Assembly (NCBI RefSeq): GCF_037042905.1
Contig: NW_026974140.1
Location: 15,364,001 to 15,428,000 of the forward strand
DNA length: 64,000 nucleotides
Source: Lytechinus pictus
Taxonomy: Eukaryota > Echinodermata > Echinoidea > Temnopleuroida > Toxopneustidae
Direction of reading: 5' to 3'
The notes under the pieces are model-generated. The model was given only the letters and a program-made list of their open reading frames with translations. It did not search any database and was not told where the DNA came from. Position 1 is the first letter of the stretch, and each line of letters starts with the position of its first letter. The translations under genes were made by a program, and so were the position numbers. This document shows, one piece after another, positions 13,986 through 27,339 of this stretch.

Positions 13986-14939
13986 ATATATACACGCACG
14001 CACACACTGTCTTGTGATTTTACAATCAGGGACTCACTTATCATTAATCACCAGAGAGGAGACGTGTGTGTGTTGTCTCATACACTTAAAAATTTGAATT
14101 CATTCCACTAACCGTGCTCATTTTCAGAAATATGCGAGAAAAGTGCGCGAACCGGGGACGCTTTGTACTGCCCTACACACTTAACTTGATTGAAATTGGC
14201 CAAACGGGAACTTTTTACCAATCGTAAGTTTACTTTATGAAACGGTTTGAAATGAGATGAGTAATTGATGGACATGTTTATCTGGTCCTGGAATGTCCCC
14301 GGTTGATGATTAGATATATGTCCCCATAGAACATGCAGGAACTCGCACGCACCTATATACACACACGCGCTTGCGGCTTGCATCCTCCTATACACTCTCA
14401 CGCATGAAGTGAACACATTGCCTAATCAAACCTTTATAATAATAACAAAACAAATTGGGTAACATCAATAAATATCTGATAATGGTGATAATATCCATTA
14501 TTAATACACGTTTCTTGTCACTCATCACTATTATTTCTTATCTTTTCCCTTCTTTCAAAATGTACTTCAAAATGTAGCGAATAGTCTTATGATTATAAAT
14601 GGAATCAAGTTGAATAAACGATGGCAAAAAATAGAATAAAAACTCGTATTTAAAAGTGACAACGTCAACACAATTTCATACAGTCTGTTCAATACACTGT
14701 TTAGTTACTGATTGAATTTCTTTTATTACCAACTCTGATTTTCTTGGTGTCAATAATAAGTCATGGACCAGTTTAATGAAACTTTCAATTAAGCTTAATT
14801 CTCAATAAAATCGCTAAACAATCAATAGTAGATAACTCTGCTTTTATGATCTGCAATAATTTCAGTACAGTTAAAAAATATTAAATCTGTGTTCATTTTT
14901 CATAAATTTCTATCTCTAAAGTATTGCCTTGAAGAGCAC

Positions 14940-15145
14940 TCTTGGTATATAACTCCTCACTCCGCCAGATCTTTGGGGTGATTATCCCTCCACCTGATAA
15001 TCTCACCTCGCATCATTTAACATAGCAGGATTATAAACCGGGAAGATATACATGGCGTCTGGAACCATCAAGAGTAGACGTATGGTAAAGATCGAGCTCC
15101 TGGTAACGAGAACAGATAATGGTGACGAAAATCTGTCTCCATGGT
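14940..15145. promoter_or_regulatory. GC-richer block with GATTA/GATAA motifs, candidate enhancer
   Basis: Several GATTATCC, GATAATC and GGATTA words (Otx- and GATA-type sites) cluster between 14,980 and 15,040, inside a block with higher GC than its flanks. No coding frame is evident. Function is inferred only from motif clustering. Confidence 0.2.
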
Positions 15146-15149
15146 GACT

Positions 15150-17690
15150 GCTTTATCGAAAGTTTAAAAAGATTTATAAATAAGTATTTCCATTATTTTA
15201 GCCTAAGATTTTTGTGTTTTATCACAGATCAATTTCATAATAATGGATCCCATTAGCTATAACAAACGTGATAAATTCCTTAATGGAATTTGAAGTATGA
15301 CTAAGTTATGATGTAGAATTTTGGTATTCAGAGAGACAAAAAGCAAATGTCAAATTATTTGCTTTGTTTTTCAAGTTCATGAAATAGAATAAAACCTGTC
15401 ATAATTGCCTGTAAGTTCATTTCTCTATTGATTACAAAGTCAATGATCATCGCAAAATAAAATCTAGTGCATTTGATCATGTATAAAATAAAGTAGACAT
15501 AGAAATGAATGAAAACTTGACAGGAACGATGCAGAACTAGAGGATATAAATGAATCATCTACCGTTATCACATATCCTTAAGTAATTCTGACTCTTTCAT
15601 AATCCAGCTGCTGATTTCTAATATAATAAACAACATGGTGTTATAAAGAGGCCGCTAAGTAAGTCAGAGAAATATGTGATGAGCGAAAGATTTAATAGTC
15701 ACTCATTATTCGCAGTTGCGATTTCAGTTATCCCCCTTCTATTACTCAATTCAATTACATTTCACCGGGCTATTTTTCCCGCGCTTTTGACGACACCGAA
15801 AGATGGTGGGCCTTCCACTCAATTCAGCCCTTGCTCAGGGGTCTAAACCAGATTAAGTTTTAGAAGAGGTTCCTAAAAATGTAGGTTGAATAGTAAATGA
15901 ATTGTCATCTTTGTCTTCCTTTCTCGAGAAAATGCTTCTATCTTGGAAATTGTCATGATGTAGGCATCTTGATTCATCAGATAATTTTTAGATTTATTGT
16001 CAGCTTATTTCATATTTCCGTCTGTATTGAAACAAAGATCTATTACAATTTTTTTTCTGAACAAGGAAGCAAATAAAATAAAAGGATGGGAATAGATTAA
16101 TACAAATGTGGAATAAAGAAGGAAAAGAAAGTAAATATACTATTTAATATTAAGAATTAATTTAAAGGATAACAATTTTCTTGAAGAAGAAGATATGAAG
16201 AAAAGTGAAAAAGAAAACAAGTGAATATAAAGAAATGTATAAGAAAAGAGAGAAAATGGGAGGGTTATGATAATTTTAATTGAGAGTTTATAAATGTTAT
16301 CAAAACATTGACAGCAGGTTTAATATCTCATCACATATTTTTTTTTCTTTTTGGAAAAGAGGTTTTCTGATTTGATGATAACAATTTGAAATTTATTCTA
16401 TCCGTCATTCAAAGCGTAATTAGAATTAACATCATAAAGAGGTCGTTTCATCAATCAATATTTAAAGTAAACGTTGGACATTATAGTCGAAATCACTTTC
16501 GTCATGATATACCATACAAGACGTCCTTATGTGATGCATACCGAAATGATATGTTAACCAGGCGCTGAAGATCCTGAAGAGTCATAGCTATACAATTGGC
16601 AGATGATTTCTTCTACTCTCATTTGTTCTTGATCTCAAGGGGGCCTATCCCCGTCTATGTTTCTGTGATTAATCCAGTTAAAATTCAATCACACTAAACA
16701 GTGAAATCGGCTTAGTCGCGGTCTCTAATCAGTTAAGTGGCCGTAGAGAGAGGTCTTGTGCATAACTCGCTTGAATCACTTCTGACCGAGTGTGTGGAAA
16801 TCGTTCCAACGAGTACCAGTCGTTTTGGGATATGGCCGAAATTAGGGCTGCTGAAGAATGCATCGGGGAGTGTAGGCTTCAATCAGAGCAGTCTCAAATT
16901 AGTACAACAGCCCCCCCCCCCCGCATCATTCCCTACCATTTTAGGAAGAAGAACCAGCGAAGTAAAATGCCCTTTCGACTGTGGAACAAGCATCACTGGA
17001 TTTACCGAAAATAAGAACACATATTTTTTTATAAAGTCCTTATGATCAGACTGAGTTTCCTTGCAAATAACACTTAATTGTTAGAAATGACAGAAAAATT
17101 TTCTCAAGATGTATTTGTAATGTCCTTTTGTTAAAGATGATCTATGACATAACAAAAATAACAACTAGGTATGAATAAACACTTCCAGTTTCCCAATGAA
17201 GCAGATGGGGTGAATCGGTCATATCTATTAATGAGAAATTATATTATACTAGTCACCATCGCCATGATCGCAAAGCATACCTTGCGGTGAGCTCGCCATA
17301 TTGTACAACCATAAAAAATCCAAATTATACAAACTTTTCTTTTGAAGAAACGATGTTAGATTCCTGAACATCGCATACCACTACTTTTATTTAGCTAGCT
17401 TTGAGCGATTATTAGAGAATCTTTTTTAATACACGCCTCCATACGTTTACGCTTTGAGAGACTGCATGGGATCTTCTTTTGCACTCTTATGTGCAGTTTT
17501 GTGTCATTATAAAAGGTTGTATGTCTATTTTCATACAAAAGCTGAAAAATGAGCGTAAAGATAACAAAACAATTTTTAAAAATTAGCGCAAGGGTTGACA
17601 TTAGTATAACTTACGTATTGTTTACTCTAATGTGTGGTGATTGCTGTATTTTTGTAAATCTTGTTTTTTGGGGTAAACTTAAAGAGACAC
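15150..17690. other. Non-coding region
   Basis: No gene is supportable. GC-richer patches at about 15,720-15,860 and 16,690-16,890 might be regulatory. A C-run occurs at 16,910-16,921. Confidence 0.4.
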
Positions 17691-17695
17691 CTTTT

Positions 17696-18171
17696 GTCTC
17701 GCCTGCATAACAGAGCGAGACTATAAACACCGCTTAACTAAGGTTAAGTTTTTGAAATGTCATCGTAACTTAAAAAAAGTATAAGGACCCCGTCCATGAA
17801 ACTTGGACATAAGGGTAATGGGGTATCACTGAACATCCTGTCTAAGTTTGAGGTCGCATGACCAAGGTCAAAGGCCATTTAGATCAATTAACTTTGGCCA
17901 TGATGGGGGTATTTGTTGAATTGCCATCAAAATTTTAAAAGTTTATAGATCTGGTTCATAAGACTTGGACATAAGAATAATCAAGTATCACTAAACATCC
18001 TGTGTGAGTTTCAGGTCATATGACTAAGGTCTAAGGTCATTTAGGGTCAATTGGATTTTATTATCATATATGAATGGTGTTTATTGTGAATAATTATTCT
18101 ATAGTCATTTTCTAATTTAGCACTTCTGCTCTTTTAAATCATAATGCAGGCGAGACTGCCAGAGGCGTTCC
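17696..18171 (+). mobile_element. Tandem-core non-autonomous element, copy 1 (476 bp)
   Basis: It begins GTCTCGCCTGCATAACAGAG and ends ATGCAGGCGAGACTGCCAG then AGGCGTTCC. The ends therefore carry inverted GTCTCGCCTGCAT, and the left end adds a GTCTCGC...GCGAGAC hairpin. The interior holds diverged copies of the monomer seen three times in the element at 63,155-63,887, which is in the opposite orientation. The layout resembles pearl- or HINE-type elements described in marine invertebrates. No coding capacity. Confidence 0.8.
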
Positions 18172-20450
18172 ATATGTTTTATTTCCTATTTGTTTAATAT
18201 GCGTGTTTCAGATATAGATATTGGCATTGGTAAATATCTAAACTAATTAAATGTTATAGACCATAAAGGAACAATGAAAATTACAACTTTCTAAAACAAA
18301 ATTATCCGAAATGAATATATGACCTTTTACTACAAACCATTTCATACCCCCTTTCATTACCGACATAGCTATAATACCACCCCTCTAGCTATGGTTTAAA
18401 AGTGCGCCTGCACTTTACAGCGATCCCTGAAATAGGTGCGTCTCTTCTTCATATAAAGACTGGCTCTAAATAGTGCATTGTAGAAGTACTCACCCGAAGT
18501 CAATCGAAATGCAGGGATAAGAAGCTTTTCATGTCCCTTCGATGTCCAACTTTTCTAACCCATAAACATTTCAAAGATATTTAAAGACGTGAACTGTACA
18601 TTCAACTCTGCTAAACGGTCATTTGCCTAGATTTTTTTCTTTCTCATACATTTTTATAGAATAAAATGAAAACGTGCATTTGAATGCATTGGGAGTGGTA
18701 TCTATTAACAAGGTATTATGAAATTTTATACCTGAGATTTATAGTTAGAAGTATTAAGTATTAATCATTAAAAATCTTGAATAAAAAAATCTTTATCAAT
18801 TTCAAATATCTGTTCGACAATTTTCGCATATAATGCGTTTTCTATGCAATCCTGGTACATTTTACATTTACTAATCATCTTTATACAACAAACATAAAGA
18901 AAGAAAGCAATTAGCTATTGCGTTTCGCATATATTTTTGTCTATACATTAAAATGTGATACCCAATTTTTAGTGTGTATGTTCGTGTGGGAGAGATGACC
19001 AATTATCCTTTTTAATGTAGTTCTTATCTTTCAGTTTGATTTGGTTCGCAACGAGATTCCTTTAATTTACAACGTTTATATAGTTCAAATTTCTTTACGT
19101 AGCATTATCATAATGATATGAACTTTAGCGATGGCTCACCTGTGTTTAAGGGGGGGGGGGCATGTTTAATATTTTAATCTTTAAATCTGGGCGATTTTAT
19201 TAATCACACATCAGTACAAGCTTTTTTTTCCAACGTCTTCCCTATGCCATCACTATTCTCATTCTTTTCTTTTGCTCATTCATTTTTTCATGTAATGGAA
19301 AATCATAAAATAGTGGCCCCACTTGCCCCTTCTAGAAGCCCTTGGTGCAAAGATGTTCGTAAATTGGTATAAATGATTTACATGGCCTACCAACATCACA
19401 CACCCACATACACACCCTCTCACGCACACGCGCACACACCAATGCGAGCACATACGCCCACACTCTAGGTGTGTTTATGCTTTCATTGCGGAGACAGAAT
19501 CAGCGCTTTCAAACGTCGTTTCAGAGCAGGAAAGCGAAGTCAAATTGGGCGCGCCCTTTTTTGAAAGTTTTTTTTCCGAGTGTTGTTATGGTCGACTATT
19601 ATTTTAACTTAGAACAATTTCCGATCTTTTAGTAATTGCATGGAGCTACTTGACATAGCCATAGACAATTTTCACCTTGATTACACATGATGTAGAAAAC
19701 ATGAGAATGAGGCACTAAAACGGAAGCAGATCTTGTAAAAAAAATGGTACCTTTGTGAGTAAATACAATTTAGTCATGAAGTCAAAATAGAATTTTATAA
19801 CATGTTGTGCATTGCTTTAGGAATAGAAAGAAATTAAATCAAAATTCTAAAAAGAGGGCTATGAAAACAAATAAATTAATGTAATAAGAAAGGACAAAGA
19901 AGGTAATTTCCACTTGTCGGACCTTTCAAAATATAGCAGTTGTATATTAAAGATGTACGATTGGAAAATAAACTGTTTTAAATGTGTTTTGAAGGAAAGT
20001 TGCTTTGTTTTTCTTTTTAAAATCGATATGAAATTGATAAAATGGACTTATGTGGTTCTATATCATCCATCCTAAAAATGAAAGATTTTATTCTTCTTTT
20101 CTTGTGCACACCTTAGTACGAAAAACTGAGGTCTACATTCCAGATTCCCATTCCACAAAAAAAGATCAAAAAGCAATTTTCTTGACAGATTTTGAGGCTT
20201 TGTTTCAAATTTCCCCAGGCCAAAAAGAGTGATTGCTTGTAAACATTCCTCGATTACATTCAATAATAATCCATCGTAGTATCTCCAAAGAAATTTTGAA
20301 GAAAGAAAGAGGGAAGGATTAAAGTGGATCAATAACGAAATCAAATTTAGAGGACTAATAAATAACTTGATAGCTTAGGCATGATACATTGTATAACGTT
20401 ACGATTCACTCACTGTAGTAATAACCACTATATTCAATCTTGTAGTTAGG
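18172..20450. other. Non-coding AT-rich region
   Basis: No gene is supportable. It holds a G-run at 19,150-19,160 and a CA-rich stretch at 19,398-19,460. Confidence 0.5.
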
Positions 20451-20454
20451 GCTA

Positions 20455-21000
20455 AACTCAATCAAGTGCCCCCGGCAACCACAGCTCTTCTCCTGAAAAT
20501 GCGGGAATGAGTATCGCTATTTGCTTCAAACCAATTCTTCACAGGTTCAAATCTCATCTAATCGCCATTTAATTTGACAAACAAATGGGAAATATATATC
20601 GAGTTTTCTCGTTTGCGCTTTTCTGTTTGCCTTCTCCCCGCCGCAGTTGAATCCAGGGGCAAGGCAAAGAAAATGAGATTTAGCCAATCATTCTTAACGC
20701 ATCATATCCGAATTTGAACTGGTTAGGGGGTAGTAAACTAGATTATTCCTATGATTCAATTGGTTCAATGGAGACATTATGTATAACGAAGTTTTGGCGC
20801 ACTTAACTTGATCGTCCGTTCGCCGGGACAGTCCCCGCTCGACCTACGCGCCGCAATGGGTATACACATGTATCGTCCACACTCACAGAGTTGTTCAGTG
20901 TTTGGAAACGTAATTAAAATTCGATATTTACAGGCTTGGGTCCACCGCAGTCAGTTTGGACGTAGATTCATGAAAAACTGTGCGGTGTATTGGTAATAGA
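20455..21000. promoter_or_regulatory. GC-richer blocks, candidate regulatory elements
   Basis: Blocks at 20,455-20,545, 20,625-20,665 and 20,805-20,960 are richer in GC and CpG than their flanks (for example CGACCTACGCGCCGC). No frame with splice signals convinces me. Possible enhancer or non-coding exon. Confidence 0.2.
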
Positions 21001-21699
21001 CCTGATATTATGACCAATTTGACGAGCGAAATTTGTCACCAGCAAAACAAATTTAGTTCAATCAGGTTTTTGTCGGTCGAGTAGGTCTTGGGTTAACTTT
21101 GCAAGGTGTGGGGCTGTGGCATAGGTGACAGTCTCTGTGTTTAGGTATGTAGCTTGTTGTATTAGTATGGTCGGTCTGTCCTGATTGAGGAATTAGGAAA
21201 ATATTGAATTACCATTGACCCAACGTAGGGTTAATGTACGAGCATTTGAATGGAAATTCACTTTGCATTGAATAAAATAGCTTATAAGGTATTAAAGATT
21301 AAGGAAGAAACATGAATGTATAACCGCATTGAGAAAAAACTTGTTTCATTTTTACACGAATAAAGAAAAAGGGAAGATTGAGATGAATGGAAATATGATA
21401 TAGTTATTATATATATCTACATAAACACTGTTGAAGATTCAAAGAAAAAAATCAAAGCGAACAACAATTGTGTTCGTAACCTAATAACGATTAGATAAAG
21501 AGATGACTGAAAAACTAATGGAATGATGAAAGGAAGAAAGAGTGAACATTTACCATTAATACAGGTGTTACTTCTTGATAAGAATCAGTGACTTTAATTC
21601 AGGAAGACAGAATAAAATGTAGAAGGAATATTCTAAGATGATGAAGAATTTCTGAAAGGACAAAATGATAGAACGAAGACGAAGGCAAGGATGGAGAAA

Positions 21700-21900
21700 T
21701 AAAAACAAGACGTGTTGAGCCATGCGCGAACCCAGGGAAGAAATTGTTTACCAAGCTGGGAGGTTTGGTCGACCGGGTCGATAGTCTCCGCGCCTTGCAC
21801 TGCCCCGAGGTACACAGGTGCCGTACCGCTGCCTGCCAACCCGTGGCATGACCGGCCTATTGACTTTGGCCTATAAATACGCACCTCTCCTGCACATTAT
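21700..21900. promoter_or_regulatory. GC-richer island, candidate regulatory element
   Basis: High CpG (GGTCGACCGGGTCGATAGTC and nearby), followed by CCTATAAATACGC at about 21,870, which resembles a TATA box. No open frame of note starts just downstream, so a promoter is only a possibility. Confidence 0.2.
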
Positions 21901-22104
21901 ACAAGACACTGGACAGCTACCAATACTATCTGCAACCGCAAAACATCCCCAATCACCGTCAACATCCCCACCACCATCCTCATCATCATCACCATCGCTC
22001 ATCACAATGTATCAACACCTTGTACTGGTGGATATTGGAGGCCGGGGAGCTAAAAGGCGCGCGAACTAGGATGATGATAATTTGAAAACATTTTGGTTTG
22101 TCAT

Positions 22105-22210
22105 CGGTCTTGCGTTGACACGTTGGCTGTCGTCTGTCTGATCGATACGTTTGTTCAGATTTACCGCCCAATTAAAAACAGCTTTAGGACTTGTTGTCAT
22201 CGCACTTTCT
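22105..22210 (+). repeat. Duplicated block, copy A
   Basis: It contains GATCGATACGTTTGTTCAG and AATTAAAAACAGCTTTAG, then TTGTCATCGCACTTTC. It is shared with 24,168-24,270 at high similarity and preceded in both places by a CAT-rich tract and CATCGC[TC]... [AT]TCACAATGT. Confidence 0.75.
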
Positions 22211-22974
22211 TGTCTATGGGCCTCTGGAGAAGTACACACCCCTCTTCGTCATACTTACACTCATACCAACAGCAAAATCGGTCGCTAGATGATGACATGA
22301 CTGCCACTTTGCTCCATTTACTTAAGTTTGATTTATCGGCCTCTTTGTGTCTTCTTAGAGTTTGTTTAATATAAACCCCATCTCTATTATTCTAGGGCAA
22401 AATACATAGTGGTATAGTCACTCAATACAAGTTCTATAGCTTAGCGTTCTTAGTCTTAACAAGAAATCACTCAAATTATTTGAAAAAATGTCTTTGTTAA
22501 TCTTCTTCTATGTATTTTTCTTAATTACCTCCCAAAGAAAACCAACCATTACTTTAATCGACATCAGTCTGAAAGCAAGGATGTCAACTTTGTTAAAACG
22601 TTTCATCATCAGTACATTCATATCTTCTTAAGATCGTTGTTTATACGGATATGACTATGCGTAATAAAACGAGCAAAATCATCTAAGTAATCGATTCAAA
22701 GTATTATACATGAAGATCTTCATAATATTTTTACATTTGTTCTATGCCATAGCTTATGTATCCGTTGTATCTATGCATCGATATTATAATATCGTCATCA
22801 TTATATTCGTTTTGAGAAAAAAAATATTAACATACACAATCATTTTCATCTGCATCCTGTACATAAACATGAAGTTACTATTCAATAAAATTACATTGTT
22901 GCTATCCTCATAAACATAATTATCATTACCAGGTACTCGTACTCATCATTATCTTTAACTTCATACTCATTTTC

Positions 22975-23290
22975 ACCACCACCCTCATCATCATCATCAT
23001 CACCTTCACCATCATCATTATCATCATCATCATCACCTTCACCATCATCATCATCCACATCATCATCATCACTTTCACCATCATCATCATCATCATCGTC
23101 GTTGTCATCACCGTCGTCGTCATCATCATCATCATTATCGTCATCATCATTATCATCATCGTCATCATCATCATCATTGTCGTCGTCGTCATCATCATCA
23201 TCGTCATCATCACCATCTCATCATCATCATCATCATTATCATAATCACCATCATCTTCATCATCGTCATCATCATAACAACAGAACCAGA
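22975..23290 (+). repeat. (TCA)n/(ATC)n microsatellite
   Basis: About 315 bp of TCA/ATC units with CAC and GTC variants. It produces poly-Met, poly-Ser and poly-His frames, which I treat as artefacts. Confidence 0.92.
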
Positions 23291-23394
23291 ATCGAATGCA
23301 TTATAATGACCTGACTAATCATCAAATAATTGTTGTCATCCTTGTCATCATAATTACCATCAAGCACACATAGTCATCATCATCATCTTTAACC

Positions 23395-23560
23395 TCATTC
23401 TCACCACCACCTCCTCCACACCCACCACCACCACCATCACCACCACCATCACTACCACCACCACCATCATTACTATCATAAATAACAACAACAACACCAG
23501 AATTTTCTGTATCATAATCATCGTCATCAACAACAAAGTCAACAACTTAGACAGCAACAA
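23395..23560 (+). repeat. (CCA/CAT/CAA)n microsatellite
   Basis: A CAC/CCA-rich stretch grades into ACAACAACA. It is probably a diverged extension of the neighbouring TCA repeat. Confidence 0.85.
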
Positions 23561-24167
23561 ATCATGGCCCTGGGAAGCGGGAGTGCTGGGGGTCCTGAAG
23601 CATCCCCAATATTTTCCTTGGGGGTGCTGCATGTATAATTCTCCAAAGACAGGTACCCCCATGTATTCTGGAAGGTGTGTAAAAATTGGGGGGGGGGGGA
23701 ATGTGACCAAAACTGCCTTCAATTTTTTAGTAAAACCTTTTTTTGGGGGGGAGGGCTCTTCAAAATCTCGGGACCAAATTAACGTCCAACTTGTTGTGAA
23801 TTTTTTTTTCTTTCTTTCTTTTCAAATTTACATCAGCACCCCAAGTAAAAACAAAAATCGTTCTCATGGCCCTGCAACAATTGCACCATTATCATCATAT
23901 TCGTCAATACCGTCCCCACTACCTTCACGAGCTCAAAATATTGACTGTTACAGAACCACCCTCCTCCCATTAATCCCTTTAACTTCTCCTCATCATCACC
24001 CCCATCATCGCCTATCACAATGTCAGCCCATCTTGGGCGACCATATTATGGGCGGTTAGGGAATAACCAGAAGTGTTTCCCACTTCACAACTTCACACAA
24101 TGTCATAAAAGAAAGTCTAATTTTTAAGGGCAAGGAGACTAAAAAACCCAGTGGCTTTGTACTAGTC

Positions 24168-24270
24168 ATGCTTTGACACGTTGCTTGTCGTCAACCTGAT
24201 CGATACGTTTGTTCAGTTTTCCCGCTCAATTAAAAACAGCTTTAGACGGCGTTGTCATCGCACTTTCCCC
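24168..24270 (+). repeat. Duplicated block, copy B
   Basis: Second copy of the 22,105-22,210 block in the same orientation about 2.06 kb downstream; CAT-type microsatellites lie between them. Confidence 0.75.
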
Positions 24271-24279
24271 ATCGCAGTC

Positions 24280-25930
24280 TGCCATGATGGAAACTTGTCA
24301 GGCAAGGGTTAAGGTTCGGTCTGAACGCTGATGAACTTTATAACATCCTTTCCTTAAATAATAACCAAACCTTCTTATTTTATAAGATCGTTGGATTCAT
24401 CACTTTATCCTTCATGTTCTTGTCACATACAATCCTGTTTATACAAGATTATTGTAGTTCCGAAACACTTAGAGTGTCATAATGGGATACATATTCGCAT
24501 GTAATATATTTCCAGGTGTTCATTGTGATTTTGTACTTAATACATAAACACTACCAGAAGTGACTACAAGATGATAAGTGTTATTCAATGATTTATAACA
24601 GTAAATATAAAGTTGATAATAGAGGGATGATGAAAGCTTTCAAAAAAACAATTTTTGTTACCTCATCATCATCATATTTGATCATGAATTTTGAAGTAAA
24701 CATTACTACGGGATCCCAAGATTCTGTAAGGATCCTTCTTGAAAGTTCATGTTACATGTACTTTCAAAACTTCAACCAATCAATTCTATCTTATTATTGA
24801 ATATTTCGTGATTATGCAATGAGGTAAAAGAAACATATAATTTCAATTTAAGGAACATTTTATTTCAACCCATGAAGAGGGATGTATAGATCGATTTATG
24901 CTCCTGGATGTTTGCTAAAACTTGGACCCCTTTTGCAACATTTTAGCTATAAAGAAAAAAGTCGTATAAAAAGTCATATATTCTTGAAACCCTGTTCACA
25001 CTACAGCTCTATACATTACACTAACATAAACTGAAATAGTTCCCCTGTATGTGGCAAAGTTATAATGAAACATCGGGGGCTTTCAGAAGAATGTGAAAAG
25101 AAGGAAACTCTCTTTGATTATTCCTTATGGATGTGAATGAAGCATCTATCGAATTATCTGGGATCAGGAAAGGTTATGAAGTACGGAGGCTATAGAATAA
25201 GTCGACTATTCTTCCTCTTTCGTGAATGTATTCTAAACCACCCCTCCCTCTCTCTCTCTTTCTTGTCTACCCTCCTTGTCTTTACATACTTGTTTCAGGT
25301 CTTGCCCCTCTTTCCTCGTCTGTGTATCTCTATACTCGAGTCCTTCTTGTCTTTCATTTTGGTTTTCATTTTTTCTATTGTTTATTGTCATCTCTTCTCT
25401 CTTGTCCCTTGATTGACATGTCCCCCTGAAGGATGCATCAGCCCGCCTTCCCGCGCATTTCCAGATGTCCAAACAACCTGTCTAGCCGCACTCCAAGAGA
25501 TTGCCGCCCATCCCCTCCCAATACTTACACTTTGCAATGCAAACCAGCTCATTATTTTTATAGTCGACACGTAATTGTTTTACCCTTGCCGCCCTAGCCC
25601 CACCACTGACTGCCGTTGCTGCTACTTGCTTGGGATGGGGCGACTATGTACTTAAAGTTAGGTGACGAAAAGAAGCGTCGGAGCCAGCGAACCCATGGGG
25701 CATCGCCCTCATACATCGACTTTAAATCACAAGAAATGTGTCGAGGAAGAACTGTAGCAAAGATTATTACCATGAGATATGAAAAGGAAAAGAGAAGAGA
25801 TGGCAGGAAAGAGGGGATGAAGAAGGCAGTGTCTTGTGTTTTCATACCATGTAATTGGAATTTGACGAAGCGAGTAGTTTTAATCAGGCAACAATGATGA
25901 ATTTCGCTGTTCTCACGCCGATAGCTTTCC
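24280..25930. other. Non-coding region next to the opsin-like exon
   Basis: No gene is supportable. A GC-richer stretch at 25,425-25,720 has no convincing splice-flanked frame and might be regulatory or the 3' UTR of a minus-strand gene ending at 25,932. Confidence 0.3.
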
Positions 25931-25931
25931 A

Positions 25932-26230
25932 TCATCGATCTTTGCGGCTAATCAGGAGGATGGTTGTAGAGCAGCGAAATCGCTCATAGATCGAGAGCGA
26001 AATACCCGTGAGCAGTTCCGATACCAAGTTTTGTGAGTAACCAAATACGTTTAAAGCGAGGTCAGGGGATGCACTAAGAAATATTGATATGATCTGTATA
26101 GGGTTACATACGATAGTACTTTTGGCGATGTAAAGGAAACCACCCGATACCAAAGAAACGATGCGAAAAAAATCAAAGTCATTTGAAATTGATTCTACAA
26201 CGCAAGCAAGCACGGTGGAGGGAGATAAGG
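25932..26230 (-). CDS. Candidate 3'-terminal exon of an opsin-like GPCR
   Basis: Read on the minus strand after a strong acceptor (cttttatcttag), the frame runs 99 codons to a stop. It contains two hydrophobic segments, LSPSTVLACVV and GGFLYIAKSTIVCNPIQIIS. The second has Ala-Lys-Ser followed by Asn-Pro, with the Asn six residues after the Lys. That is the exact spacing of the retinal-binding Lys and NP motif in opsin helix 7. The SP to AK distance is about four residues longer than in bovine rhodopsin. Against it: no Trp before SP, no Tyr closing the NPxxY motif, and no convincing upstream exons found. GC content is higher than the surroundings, as expected of coding DNA. It could be a divergent opsin, another rhodopsin-family receptor, a pseudogene or chance. 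Confidence 0.33.
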
Positions 26231-27339
26231 CTAAGATAAAAGTCATATTTTGATAGGGGAAAGGCCAGTGGCGAGTTTATCATTGCAATCGTTTTAATGG
26301 GTAGCGAGTCTCTTAACGATTCTTTCACATGAGTAACACAGAATACAATCGCTATAAATTGATTTCAGACATGCTTGGAGGCAACTTGAAAGAATCATTT
26401 CATTTTTTCTTCAGATGTTGGTTGTTGGAATCGTTTCAGGTACTTTGTTCCTTTGAAGGCAGAATAATAATCTCTGGTGGTTTTAACGATTTATCTGACT
26501 GTTTTGATTTTTATTTATTTATTTTTCTTCTACATAACAATATAATATAACATAAATATAACAAACATATTTTAACAATAAATCAGGCATATCATTGAAC
26601 ATAAAGTCAGGAGCAAAAGATGGATTGCCATTGTAAGCAAAAAATGCTTGAAAATATGACAAACCTAAACATATAATAATTACATAATCATAATATGAGC
26701 AGACTGAATGAATATGAGTTATGAAAGTATATATTAAGTAAACAAAATCAAATAAACCAACACTTTCTATAATATATGATCAAGAAGAAAAATAACGATG
26801 ATGGTGAAAACGAAGATGAAGATGATGATGATGATGATGACTATCATTCTGCTATCGACGATATTATTTTATTTTTGGTTCCAATAAAGTAACTAAACAA
26901 TTATTTAGTTCTTTGTCATTTTTTTTTAATTTTTCCATTCCTAAAAAAGACCCGTTGAAGAGTGTCTATTTGAAATGCTTGTTTTTTTTTCCATTAATCT
27001 GTATCCTTTTTATTTATTTATTTTAAACGGTTTATTACAACAGGGTTTCTATAGCAGCTGAAAAGCCGAATTGCATAACCCTTTACAAAAATTTACATAA
27101 AAATACATTCAACATCAAATCGAAATTATACATCATAAGAAACAGCAAAACACATAGAAATGTTGTTCATCATGTTGGGGACGCATGTATTCCATATGAC
27201 ATGCATCCCCATCATGTTAAACCAAAATTGAAAATATGTGTGGCCCAAAAGCATTTATTAACTATAATTTCTGACCAACCAGAAAGTAGCATGGAAAGGA
27301 AGAAAAAAGGAAAGGTTACTAGGAAAAAGAGAGATAGGG

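Noticed and set aside
23583..24059. 158-codon plus-strand frame
   Set aside because: It runs across G-runs, repeat sequence and part of the duplicated region; codon usage and content do not look like protein.
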